Shown one piece after another: positions 33,499-44,677 of a stretch of DNA of 64,000 nt (its first letter is position 1; the number at the start of each line of letters is the position of its first letter). Source of the stretch: Solenopsis invicta (lineage: Eukaryota; Arthropoda; Insecta; Hymenoptera; Formicidae). The notes under the pieces were generated by a model. The model made no database searches, had not been told where the DNA came from, and saw only the letters and a list, made by a program, of their open reading frames with translations. Location of the stretch: the NCBI RefSeq assembly GCF_016802725.1, contig NC_052667.1:20663846-20727845 (forward strand), written 5' to 3'. The position numbers were made by a program, and so were the translations under genes.

Positions 33499-34727
33499 GG
33501 GGGGATTCTAGTGTAACGGGTAAAAAAAATTGAATTTTTTTTTGCATAAATTAAAAGTATAACATCTTAAAAATACGCTCCTACAGTTTTAAAGTGGAAT
33601 TCTCAAAAATAAAGAAGTTATAGCTCTGTTTAGTGAGACGCGTCAGAGTTCCAAACAGCAGGCAGTCGACCGGTAGGTACAAGAGCCTAACGGATCGATA
33701 TTTAGGGTCGGCTATTGTTATGTTTAAAGATCTGTCCAAAGATGAATTATTACAAAGATGTTTAGGTGGATACACTCAAAATTGTAACGAAAGTTTTAAC
33801 GCATGCATTTGGCGTCTAGCTCCGAAACATCTCCACTGTGGTTCGAAGACTATAGAAAGTGCTGCTTATCTGGCTACCGCAATATTTAATGAAGGTTTTT
33901 TTCCAATATTAAAAATGATGGAAACAATGGGCATTATTATTGGACAACAGAACAAAACATTTGCCGAATATCATAATGACAAGCGACTATTGAATGCACA
34001 CCGGCGTAGCTTAGAAAGCACTAAAGAGGCTCGTACAGCCAGAAGAATAGAGAAAACGGTATTACAAGACTTTTTTGAAGAAGAAGAAGGTTTAATGTAT
34101 GGGGCCGGAATAGCAGAATAAACGTTCAAGTCGATTTTTCAGCGGTAAGTATCGTGAAACTTTATCTAAAACTTTAAACGCGTTTTTCTCAAAACCATGT
34201 TTTTCATTGGCGGGCGTGATAACTTGAGAACTAATAAACCGATCAACTTTGGTCAAGTTTTGTTCAATTCGTTATAAATTTCTTTAAGTACTATACCTAT
34301 CATTTTATTTTTATTGCACTTATTTATAACATTTTTTGAACAATATATGATCAAATTTATATTAAAAATAAAAACATTTTTTTTAAAACGCTACAACTTT
34401 TTTAATTTATTATTTTTTCTTTGTTAGGGAGGTATAATACCAGCGGAAAATATCTAACTTTAAGAAAATATTTCGCTTTTTGCTTTCAGATAACCGGGAG
34501 GAACATTACAACGCCCGCCAATGGACGGGAAATTTCAGAGAGGGGTCCAGATTATTTATTATATATTGAAATTAAATAATGCAAACTGAAAATAATTAAA
34601 ATTTTTTGATACCGTAAGAAGGTCTCTTTTTATCCCAAAAAGTTTTATTTGGCTATCATTAATAGTTTTCTAGAAAAAAAATCTTACAAATCGCTTATTT
34701 TTTGGCCTGTTACACTAGAATCCCCCC
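33499..34727 (+). mobile_element. Mutator-like (Phantom-type) element with TTAA-flanked GGGGGG ends
   Basis: Inverted ends ggggggattctagtgtaac and its complement are each flanked by TTAA (33495-33498 and 34728-34731). The body encodes the C-terminal part of a Mutator-like transposase. TTAA may be a target duplication or simply part of the inverted repeat (TTAA is its own complement). Confidence 0.75.
33633..34121 (+). pseudogene. Mutator-like transposase, C-terminal remnant
   Basis: The 162-codon frame contains LSKDELLQRCLGGYTQNCNE followed by SFNACIWRLAPKHLHCGSKT and a helical part (ATAIFNEG, MMETMGI). This is the conserved tail of Mutator-superfamily (Phantom-like) transposases: TQN.NESFN..IW...PK. 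It ends with an acidic tail (DFFEEEEG) and TAA. The N-terminal zinc finger and DDE core are absent, so the first ~30 residues before LSKDE are probably read from non-homologous sequence. Non-functional, but this fragment lacks stops. Confidence 0.75.
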
Positions 34728-34731
34728 TTAA

Positions 34732-35415
34732 TTACTTATATGTACGTACACATAAAAGGTATGTGAAAACTGCATTCTACATTCAAATTTATGTAGAACT
34801 TAAATCCAAAGGCATTTTGATAGAGTAATATCGATCGAAACGTAAACTAATATTTTTTTTAATGATCAAAAAAATTAGTGAAAAGACCGATTAGTATTTA
34901 TATATTATACAATTTTATTTGAAAAAAATAGAAAAAGCATGCAATAACAGGTAATATATGAAGTAAAACAAATACAACAGCAAAAGGAAAGGACAATATA
35001 ATATGTATATGGTTCTGTAACGCTACAGAAAAGAAATACAGTTTTAAAATTTTACTAAAAATTTTTATATCCTTTTTTAAAAAAAGTTGTTATTCAATTA
35101 TATCATCATGAAAATAATTTCTTTCCTTGTACATGGTGTCATTACAGAACTACCGATGCAAGCATATATTCAACTGCATTTATTTACTAACAGTAAGCGG
35201 TTAGGTAGAATTTTTATGATTCATTCTTACCTTCAGAATTAACTAATCACATTAAAGCTACATTTGGAAACTCGAGTAACCTCATATATCATTTTATGCT
35301 TGTTCATCGAATGTTAAACAAAAATATAATAAAATAATATATGCACGATGGCACTCGGGTGATGTTTTCGAGTGCAGCCTGTATTGACAAATAAGTGAAA
35401 TATATAAAGTAACTA
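34732..35415. other. AT-rich stretch
   Basis: No gene. The last bases (ataaagtaac) continue at 36529 (acagtaactatt), showing that the next element split a hAT-like gtaac-rich repeat. Confidence 0.45.
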
Positions 35416-36526
35416 CACTTGGGAGCAAAATTAAGGGATCACCTATTCTGACTTCGAAAAGTGGGCGTAATTCAAGAGAGTGTAACTTTGTCAAAAATGA
35501 TCGTAAAAAAATTTAAAAAAAAGCATTTTAAAGCTTGAAATCTTTAGTTTTAAGATTGATAAATCATTGAACGATTTAAAGATTGTTTACGATGTTACGT
35601 GGATTCAAATAGGGATGCGTCAAATCTCCAAATTTTTTACAAACTTTGCTAAGCTGCACAACGCAAAATAAAAATTGCACGCAAATACGATTTACAGCAT
35701 TTGAAAGCGTGAATCTTTACCTTTAATTTGCACTTTTGTTGAGCGTTGTACAATTTTTTTTTACTGAGTATTTTTCACTGAATTATGCAACACTGAAGCA
35801 AAAAATAGCCATTATTGCTTCAATGTTAAATAATTCAGCGAATAAAAATTGTACAACGCTCAACAAAAACGCAAATTAAAAGTAAAGATTCACGCTTTCA
35901 AATACTATAAACTGCATTTGTGTGCGTTTTTTATTTTACGTTGTACAACTTGGCAAAATTTTTGTAAGATTTTGACATTTGTTGGATTTTTTTACGAACT
36001 TTGTAAAGCTCCACGACGTGAAATAAAAATTCCACTAAAATGCGGTTTACAGCATTCGAACGCGTGAATCTGTACTTTTAATTTGCATTTTTGTTGAGCG
36101 TTGTACGATTTTTATTCACTAAATTATTCAACATTGAAGCAATAAAAGCCATTTTTGCTTCAGTGTTGCATAATTCAGTGAAAAAAAATCGTAGAATGCT
36201 CAACAGAAACGCAAATTGAAGGTAAAAATTTACACTTTTGAATTCTGTAAACTGCATTTGCGTGCAATTTTTATTTTGCGTTGTGCAGCTTTGCAAAGTT
36301 TCTAAAAAATTTTGAGATTTGACGCATCCCTATTTGAATCTGCGTAACATCGTAAACAATCTTTAAATCGTTCAATGACTTATCAATCTCAAAACTAGAG
36401 ATTTCAAGCTTTAAATTGCTTTTCTTAAAATTTTTTTGCAATTATTTTTGACAAAGTTACACTCTCTTGAATTACGCCTATTTTTCGGAGTCAGAATAGG
36501 TGATCCTTTAATTTTGCTCTCGAGTG
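35416..36526. mobile_element. Nested palindromic Tc1-like element
   Basis: Ends cacttgggagcaaaattaag and the complement of attttgctctcgagtg are TA-flanked (35414-35415 and 36527-36528), a Tc1/mariner signature. The two halves are reverse complements over several hundred bases (outer arms with gtgtaactttgtcaaaaatg and acaaagttacactctcttga). Each half contains its own smaller inverted pair around agcgttgtacaattttt/aaattgtacaacgct and aacactgaagcaaaaaat/gcttcaatgtt. No coding. Its right arm contains the left breakpoint of the 10.3-kb duplication (36351). Confidence 0.85.
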
Positions 36527-36528
36527 TA

Positions 36529-36700
36529 TAACAGTAACTATTAATTTATATAGTTATTAGTTATACAAAAAATATAACTACGTTAAGTTAATAGTTACAA
36601 ATGGTAAAAAGTAACAAAGTTAAGTTACAGTTATCAAGAAAAACTAACTCTAAATGTAACTTTGTTACAAATAACGAGTTACTTCCCATCCCTATTATAC
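36529..36700. mobile_element. hAT-like terminal region
   Basis: Dense gttac/gtaac units (taacaaagttaagttacagt) ending acttcccatccctatta, like the right ends at 41400 (taccaaccctga) and 43525 (acccaaccctat). The 80-codon frame at 36601-36843 is a by-product of this repeat. Duplicate at 53869-54040. Confidence 0.5.
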
Positions 36701-36844
36701 CCGTCGTTGTAGACTCTTTTCTTCACCTTGAAGTAAGTCTTGAAGCAAGTTCACAACATTGCGCGCAAAATAAACACACACGTTTAGCAAATACTCTTAT
36801 TACATTTATAAACATTATTGCAAAGAATATTACCACATATTGAG

Positions 36845-39200
36845 TTGGTTAAATTGCCATATAAAGTCGCGATGACCTAGATTGATTCTTGGGTGAGGTG
36901 GTAATTTTCGCAATAAATTTACAGATTTCTACGCCATAGAAAAATTATATAATGTGTACTCAATGTGTAAGCCATTACCATTTTATAATACGTGCTATAC
37001 CACGAAATTATTTTGTGGATCTGCTCCTGCAAAAGAGGCATGCTCGCATCTGCACATAAATTCTCTGACTGATTTATGAAAGAAAACTGTTATGAAATCA
37101 TTACTAAATGATATTTACATTCCGGTAATAACTTTTCTATCCAGTTAGGATTGCCATGAAAATTTAAAAACTAGAATTTACAGGTCAAAAACCTTAAACA
37201 TTTTGTTTACAACTCCGGACGCATACAAAAAAAGCATGTAGGTTAATAAAATTAGTCAAAATGATCAATGAATAATTATAAATAATTAATTATGTTACAT
37301 GTAGTTGTACATAATATACGTTTGAAACATAGGATAAAGTTGCCTATTAAGAGATATCTTTTTTTAATGGCTTATAATTTATTTATTTTATACTATTAGC
37401 TCTTATTTTTATATCCAAATTATAGTAAATATATTTAAGTTTTATCGCCAAAAGTTAGCAATCGATAATAGTTATACTTTGTTGTACATAAAATTTTTTA
37501 TCAAATTTGCCGATTTTGCTAATTCAAAAAAGAGTTCCTAATATGAGACACAAAGGTTTTTTTTTTATAGGAAATGGTTCTTATCGACTTGGACCTTACT
37601 CAATTCAAATTAGGCTTGAGACTCAAAATCCAGTTGACCAATCAAATAGCTTTCTCAATACTCAAAAACTTTTGTACGTATAACGTTTTTCTCCAAAATA
37701 TATTCTCTTCGAGATATGTTTCCCCTTCAACTTTTTATTTACGATTCTAGTGATGTAATTACAAGTATAATTTTGCCTTAATATTACCGCGCGAATAATC
37801 AAAATTAATGGGAGATAGGAGAAAGAAATTTTAAGTAAAGTTAAATGGTTTGGAAAGCGAGGATGGGTTACAGTGCCTCCGGTTTGTCTATGATTTTGTT
37901 GAGGTCTCGCGTGGATCTTAAGATTGTCTTGCCGGACATCATTTTTAGTAAGTTGTATTTTAAAAGCTTGCCATCAGAAGTCTATGAATAGAAGCTCTTA
38001 CCGTTGTGCGTAAAAGAAGAGAAAAGAGAGAGAATGAGCGCGTGTGAGTGTGTGCGCGTGTTTTAACGCGATCTAAAAGAATTAAGAAGAAACTTTGTGA
38101 GTATAAGAGTTTGATAGAAATGTTTCGTCGAGGATTCGAGAAGTCTCGTCTCTTTCTTTATTTGAAAGGTTTAGCGATCTTGAAAGGAGTGTAGATTGGA
38201 GGAGCGAGTCGACGAAGGCGCTATGCGAGCGGGCTCGGGAGCGCGCACTTGCGTCTCGCTTTTTAGAAGAAAGAATTAGAATTTTACAGCACGAACCATT
38301 TTTTAATCGATCTTGAATTTTCAGAAGACTCTAGCAGTTGTAATTTTCATGGGATTTTAATATAGTGCGACGGAGTGCAAGCCGAGAGTGAGTGTAAATG
38401 ATTTCTAGATTGAAATTAATAAGTTCATTAAAGATACTATTTTTAATGGTCTTGCAAAGATAGACGAATTTATCGTACGAGAGTCGCGAGAAGGGCGCGC
38501 CCGCGCGCACCGGTGTCGCGACGAAAATTATTCCGAGATCCTTTAAAAATTCCTGTAGGCTACAACTCTTGAGCTATATTAATTTTGATTTGACAGGATG
38601 ATACTGCCAATTTTTATGAATCGTTACGTTACTGAAAAGTTTAAGTTTTGATATTGCTTTTAGGTGAAATTAATTTTTATACTTTGGTCGTTTATAATGC
38701 TCTCAGTTCTCTCGTTTTTCTAATTGCGCGTGCATAGTAGGATATAGTAGGGTAGACGCTCTACAAAAGTGCACGTTGAAGTTTGCAAGTTCATTATTTC
38801 TACCATGAGAAAACTATTTTTCTTTATGACTGAATAAATCTTGGGACTCGAGCGTTGTGTATCGCATTCCGCGCATTATTTCCGATTTAATTAAATTTGT
38901 ATTTTGACTAGTGATCTCAGGTTTGCATGTACGGTGCGATAGCACCTAGCACACGCAATCATCACGCGATCACCGGTTTACTATTTTGTCATTATTCTGT
39001 TAATATTTTTATTGAAAAATGTTATAAAATTTAGAGCGGTTATGTGATGCTATTATAATTCTAGATTTGACGTGGCTATTTATGTTACATTATCTCTATG
39101 TGTCGAAATTTGTTTCTGTAATTTTCTCTATAAGGTTTAAAGTTACGTTAACAAATGCATGCGGATGGTGCGAAAAATTAGGGGGAAATTTTCGGCACCA
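36845..39200. other. Mostly unassigned; GC-rich block ending in an LTR-like GACGTAACA
   Basis: AT-rich to 37840. Then 37840-38560 is GC-richer with cgcgcgcac-type motifs and resembles a promoter or LTR body without open frames. At 39199-39209 cagacgtaaca resembles the 3' ends of the LTRs at 4444 and 18890, so 37.8-39.2 kb might be a third LTR type. I could not find its TG start. Duplicate at 54185-56540. Confidence 0.3.
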
Positions 39201-39531
39201 GACGTAACAAGGCCTAACTTCAAATCCACATAATTGCTAGTAAAAATTTGTAAAATGTATAAAAAAGTTTATTTTAAAGGTGAAAAATAGCATTTTAAGA
39301 TAGCGTAAATAAAATTGAATTAAATACAATGCCGTTCTAAATATGTTTGAAATCATCATTTTTGGCCATATTATCACATTTTTTTCGAAAACGTGATAGA
39401 TTTTTTCTAAGCACGGATTTTAATTAATTGATCAAAAATCTCGAACAAATGACTCTCCACAATCCAAAGACAAAAAAATGGAATTTTGTCTGACAGTGTT
39501 ATGTAAGCAGATTATGTTTTTATTAGTAATA

Positions 39532-39574
39532 TGTATGTGTGCGTGCGTGCGTGCGTTTGTGTGTGTGTGTGTGT
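39532..39574. repeat. (GTGC)n(GT)n microsatellite
   Basis: gtgcgtgcgtgcgtttgtgt followed by GT repeats. Duplicate at about 56873-56915. Confidence 0.9.
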
Positions 39575-39777
39575 ATTCCAATAGTTTGAATATAGTAAAA
39601 ATACATGATTATCTAGATTCTAGATAATCTAGATTATCTACCGACAAATACTGTTTGCATAAATCAATAAAACTTGGGAATAACCCAATGCGTATTATGT
39701 TATAAAATCTTGAAGTATTATTTTAGAAAATCTTTAAACAAAAAGAGCAAATATAACTGAATAAGACAAATAAGATG

Positions 39778-39911
39778 TTGCTCGTTGTTAGCAAACGCAA
39801 ATTAGTAAAGAATAACTGTCAGATTTTTTTTTATTATTCTAACACGAACCATTAATTAGCGTATCTGACCGTTATTCTTTACTAATTTGCGTTTGCTAAC
39901 AACAAGCGACT
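39778..39911. mobile_element. Hairpin MITE with ~45-bp arms
   Basis: gctcgttgttagcaaacgca...gtcaga is mirrored by tctgac...tgcgtttgctaacaacaagc. A partial second copy of the right half (taacacaaaccaataattgc, gaccgttattctttactaa) follows at about 40072-40126. Duplicate at 57119-57252. Confidence 0.8.
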
Positions 39912-40619
39912 TTCTATTTGCCATTTTAAACGCTGGTCTTAAAATGCGTTGTAAGAATTTACCCTTTAAGTTTCATGAGTATTATTTTTTTAATGTAACT
40001 GATAAAGGCTTAGTATAGTCGAAACGTATTGATATATTCCTTCGGAAATTAAATAAATTTTTTTCTATTATTGTAACACAAACCAATAATTGCTCGTATT
40101 TGACCGTTATTCTTTACTAATAACTAAATAAGATTCTTACATCATTGCGTGAAATTTATATAATATTAATAGTAATTAATATCATTATAGATGGTGCGCG
40201 CAAGCAAGCGCTTATGAAAAAGTATTACCGCAGAAAAAATTACACACAAAAAATATTACACACAGAATCTGCTATTTTCTGTGATTTCTTTAGATTGGCA
40301 GTAATACGGCAGTAATCGTACTCGTGCATCAATACTGCGTAAAATTTTTCAAATGTCAATATCACACAATATTAATTAACAATGAAGTTACAGTTGCTTT
40401 TCTGTGAAAAGAATTATTTAAAAGATATTCATCATGTAAAGAAGTATCTACATGTAATAAGGGTTGTCCTAAGAGAGAAAGGACATTAATTACCACTAGT
40501 TCAAGTTGAACTTAGATTACTACAACAAAAAAAATTTGATCAGATAAAGAGGCAAATAACTATGTATGTTTCTCAACAAAAACAATACACTTAAAAAAAG
40601 CGATCTGACATCAGATACA

Positions 40620-41408
40620 TTTTTGACAAGTAACGCGTTACTTGTAACGTCGTTACCGTTACAATTACTCTTTGTGGTAACAAATGAGTAACGGCGTTAC
40701 ATTTCATAATTTGTAACGGTAACGGTAACGAGTTACATTTTGTCGGTAATTGTAACGATTCGAATATTTACTTTTATCATCACTTTATATTGATAGATGG
40801 AGTGCATTAATTTGCTAGATGATAGCAATCCGACGATAGCAAACGATTTTTATGATCAAACAATTCTAATATTGAGATGCTAAATAATTATCCAAAAGTT
40901 AAATCACTTTTTACTAAATACAATACTGCACTCTCAAGTAGTGCAAGTGTAGAAAGAATATTCAGCGTGAGAGATATTGTATTAACATCGCAAAGGGGTT
41001 ATCATCTTAATGATGAATTTATAGAACATCACTTATAACTTTTTAAAAATAATAAACAGATTTTTTTGATGAAGTTCAATGCAAAAATCCAATCAAAGCT
41101 AAACTATATGTAGTTATATTGAATACAAATATGTGTGACATTAGTACATATAATAAAAAGACGTTGACTTAAAATTATACGTGTTTTTAGTATAATTATA
41201 TACAATACATATTTTGAACCTTATTTCTTTAGAAGATAAAAGAAGATAAAAGAATTGTATTTATATTTATCTCAAAAATTTTGTATACGTTTTATTAATG
41301 TAAAAAAAAGTAATGAAAATAGTAACAATTTGTTAATTTTTGAGTAACGGTAACGGTAACGAACTTTTAACGAACGTTATTTTTATAATGTAACTTTACC
41401 AACCCTGA
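40620..41408 (+). mobile_element. hAT element, deletion derivative
   Basis: The left part is dense in hAT-type motifs (aagtaacgcgttacttgtaa, ggtaacggtaacgagttac) and the right part mirrors them (gagtaacggtaacggtaacg) and ends accaaccctga. Between them only the transposase C-terminus remains. Duplicate at 57960-58748. Confidence 0.7.
40877..41038 (+). pseudogene. hAT transposase C-terminal dimerisation segment
   Basis: The frame MLNNYPKVKSLFTKYNTALS continues SSASVERIFSVRDIVLTSQR and ends DEFIEHHL before TAA. SSASVERIFS...R..L is the hallmark of the hAT C-terminal dimerisation domain. The catalytic part is missing. Only the last ~50 residues survive, without stops. Confidence 0.85.
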
Positions 41409-41477
41409 CAATTATAATACATCTCGACAAATCCAGTGGAAATTTATATCTCCCCTCATCTCTCATATGGGTGATAT

Positions 41478-41626
41478 CCATCAACAGCATAAAAAGACAG
41501 GTAGATTGGTAGAACGTTCGTTCTCTGTCTACTAATCCTGATGATTGCTCCACTTCCAATCTACCTGTCGTTTTATCCTCATCATTGCCGTCAACAGTCC
41601 ATTCTACACATATGTCGACGGAATAA
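41478..41626. mobile_element. Diverged hairpin MITE related to 31805-32046
   Basis: Contains agaacgttcgttctctgtct actaa in common with the hairpin at 31805, plus acagtccattctacacatatg near its right end; aagacaggtagattgg is mirrored by ccaatctacctgtc. Arms are imperfect, so this copy is older. Duplicate at 58818-58966. Confidence 0.7.
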
Positions 41627-41642
41627 AGTCATGTAAATATCA

Positions 41643-42157
41643 TTTAAAGAAAATTGTCGGCGAAACGCGACTTGAGTTTGAAGAGCTTTTAGCACTGTAT
41701 TGGCACAGATCAAAGCATGTTTAAATTTGAGACCATTATGTCAATTGTCATCTGATCCTAATGATTTACAAGCTCTGACGCCTGTACATTTTTTAATAGA
41801 CGAACCGCTTACAAGTTGGCTCGATATCGATGTCGCGGATAATCCTATTAACAGATATGGCAGTTGACTCAACGAATAGCGCAATATTTTTGGAAACGAT
41901 AGAGCGTAGAGTATTTGACAACATTATAGGGTAAGTGCAAATGGACGAAGGAACAACAAAATTTGATTGTTAACAATATAGTTTTAATTGACAATGAAAA
42001 CACTCCGCCTCAGCAATGGAAAATTGGTAGGGTAATCGAATTGCGTTCTTATATTAATATTGAGGTTCGGGTTGCAACAATTAAGATGAAAGATAACGCA
42101 ATTAAATGCTTAATTACAGCATTATGTAAACTACCTATGAACGGCGATAGTAATTAA
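41643..42157 (+). pseudogene. BEL/Pao polyprotein, integrase C-terminal end
   Basis: Readable in pieces: KIVGETRLEFEELLAL, then after a frameshift ACLNLRPLCQLSSDPNDLQA and LTPVHFLI, a TGA at about 41872, QLTQRIAQYFWKR, two more stops, KCKWTKEQQNLIVNNIVLID, PPQQWKIGRVIELR, and ALCKLPMNGDSN with TAA at 42155-42157. ALTPGHFLIG...W...LPPLQWKLGRI is the DUF5641-type tail of BEL/Pao retrotransposon integrases. The rest of the element is absent and the reading has several breaks, so it is inactive. Confidence 0.85.
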
Positions 42158-43124
42158 TCAGATTAATTTAGTGGACGTTACAAGATTAATTAATCAGACT
42201 CTAATCGTCGAGACAATTTTTTTCCAGATAAAAAAGCAATGATCGGAACAATATATCTGTCGTTGGGACGAAGTTACTTTTCGCTGCGCCCTTTTTCCAC
42301 GATAATCAGCTGACATTTCTGTGCACAGCTGACAAAGACCCAGATGACAAGGTGGAGGGATGGCCAACTCTATTTTCAAATAACTCATACGGATTTAAGA
42401 AGCTCAGGTAGGCTGGTAACGACGGTGCAAGTTTCGCTCTCGTTTCATTTGCCGATTTCTCCTTCAAGGATCTACACATGCACGCTGTAATGCTGTGTAT
42501 ACACATAGTAAAACGGCCGAGAGATTTCCGGGAAGATAAAAATATCGTCAGATACTCGCTATAAACTTTTTCCTGCGCCGCGAGGTACCAGGATCCGATA
42601 TACATAAACACGTTCGACGAGAATCACTGAATTTCCATTTTCGACGTTGACTTATCACCCGTCATTTCGCGATTTACCGACATCATCTCGTCAGCGCTAT
42701 TTTGACATGAGTAATAGAAAGATAACGAAGACATTGACCAAAACGTAATGAGACAACGACGTTACATACAAAGGGCTTTCTTGGAGACTTATAATTAAAG
42801 CGTTTGTGCAGGTTCCCTTTTAACTTTAACTAGTTATTTTTAAACATTATTATTAACTTTTTTTAAAGTTAACTATTAGATCTCAGTAATGATTAATTCT
42901 TTTCATCTGTATAAATGATAGTATAATACAACGGTACCATCCTCAGTACATGTAGAATGTTTAGTGCAGGTGGTTTATTATTGATACGAATATTGCTTGA
43001 TGACTTACGAGGAATTTTAAATTAACCGATCATTTTGAAATAATGCTCTTATTAAAATTTAGTAGTTACTTTAATAATGATAAATTTTTTTTAATACGAT
43101 TATATTTAATCAATATATCTTGTG
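42158..43124. other. Unassigned; GC-richer island at 42200-42780
   Basis: Follows the BEL/Pao stop directly, so part may be the 3' LTR of that element. A 101-codon minus-strand frame at 42306-42611 (starts MFMYIGSWYLAAQEK) is kept open in both duplicate copies but has no family resemblance or splice support. Duplicate at 59498-60464. Confidence 0.35.
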
Positions 43125-43529
43125 TAAGGTTATATTTTACATTATATACGTAAAATCATATTTTTAATAATTTAATCATAAAATGTAAAAATTGTGAAAG
43201 AATACATGACTATATAAAAAACAATACTTCTTTTTTTATTTCATATAAACTGAAATTATAAATAAAACAAAAAATTTATTTGATAATTTATATAATTGTT
43301 TTGTTATTTAGAATAATGCAACTTTAAAAAATTACGATATTCTAATTTTATATAAATAATGATTTTCAAAATTAACTTTTAATTTAACTTAAGTTAATTT
43401 AATCATAATGTAACTTTAACTGAATTAATTTTTTATTTATGTAACTTTTGACGTAACTAAATTAATTTTATGTATTATCAACCCTAACTTAATTTAGTTA
43501 AAAAAATTTATTAACTTACCCAACCCTAT
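43125..43529 (-). repeat. hAT-related dispersed repeat, uninterrupted
   Basis: Same sequence family as 513-785/1754-1795 and, reversed, 45727 onward. The terminus is ttaacttacccaaccctat (43511-43529). It includes the uninterrupted TTAA (43389-43392) that marks the empty site of the piggyBac-like MITE. Duplicate at 60465-60869. Confidence 0.7.
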
Positions 43530-44455
43530 GTGTATATAATATACGCAAGGGAAATGCTAATAAACTTTGTATGTAACAAGTATTTTCTAGCAGTCAGCTA
43601 TTCAAATAATATAGCAATTGCTGAACAAATTTTTCGAGCAAAGTTGGATCTTAAATTTTTTTAATTATTTACTTTAAATTATTAAAAAAGGATAATCCAA
43701 AAAGAAATGATAAACTTTAGAACAAACTTTAAAAAGCAGCCAAATTCCTTAAATTCACGTTACTTTCTTTCACTCTGAAGTTTTTATACTGTGACGAGTA
43801 AGTTAACATGAGCCTTTAGTTAAAAAATGTTGCAAACTTTTTCTTGATCTTCTCATGAACTGATTAATCTACCGTTTTATTTTTTCTGCTTACTTAACCG
43901 ATATCTTCGTCGTCGGTTAACTTCATTGCTGGCGTTTCGATCTTTTCCGATTTCTCTGATGTGTTTGCTTGGCGAAGAATTTATTTTCTCTTGGTGTGTG
44001 CCTCGATTCTTCAAAAGCCTTTATTAATGGCTACCATTTACCTCTCTTGTCTACTCCCGCGTCATTCTTCTATTTATATATTCTACCATCTCCTATCTTG
44101 GTATGAAGTAAAGTATACGAACGACGGAATTTCAACTTCAAAATAGCACTTCAACGTAGAACGTGTTCTACGATGCAGTAGTCGAATGGATAAATTCCAC
44201 AAATTCTTCAGGTATCCGAATGGTCAACAAAAAAAACTGGTTTTTTTCCCTTTCTTAATTCTAACAGTATCTCTTCACGTTTCTCATATTAGTAGTCATT
44301 ACTAAAGTTTGCAAGTAAAACTCTAACTTCGTTACGTCTACATCGTTGCTATACTTTTTTTTAATTTATTTGTAAATAAATAACGAATTGTTAAATCTAA
44401 ATCGTCAAATTTATTTATTTTATCATTTTCGACAATTTATGACATAAAATATGAT
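43530..44455. other. Unassigned, AT-rich
   Basis: A 61-codon frame at 43961-44146 (starts MFAWRRIYFLLVCASILQK) is hydrophobic but has no splice sites or family resemblance. Duplicate at 60870-61795. Confidence 0.35.
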
Positions 44456-44677
44456 AACACAGAACAACAACAAAAAATTTAAATTAGAGTTGATGTTTCA
44501 TATAGATTTTGGATTGTTAAATACAAATTTGTAAACCGTTTTGCTTCATCACGTCCAGTTTTTTAGATAATTAAGAAAAATCATGGAAAATCTGTGGAAA
44601 TTGAAATATTTGAGGAAAGAGCAAAAGTAAATATGACATTAAAATGTGGTCCTAGAATAAACTTAAATATATTTTTA
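44456..44677 (-). repeat. Fragment homologous to the 3' end of LTR-like copy 1
   Basis: The reverse complement aligns with 15464-15707: shared aggaccaca.attaatgtca, tatttactttt.ctctt and ttttttgttgttgtcctgtg-like end. The next element inserts exactly at its inner edge. Duplicate at 61796-62017. Confidence 0.7.

Noticed and set aside
35416..36526. CRISPR-like or tandem array reading of the repeated blocks
   Set aside because: Repeats are inverted pairs in a palindromic transposon, not direct repeats with spacers.
36601..36843. 80-codon frame present in both duplicates
   Set aside because: Translation of gttac-rich hAT-like repeat sequence.
42306..42611. 101-codon minus-strand frame kept open in both duplicates
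   Set aside because: Duplicates are too young for open frame conservation to mean selection, and there is no domain, signal peptide or splice support.
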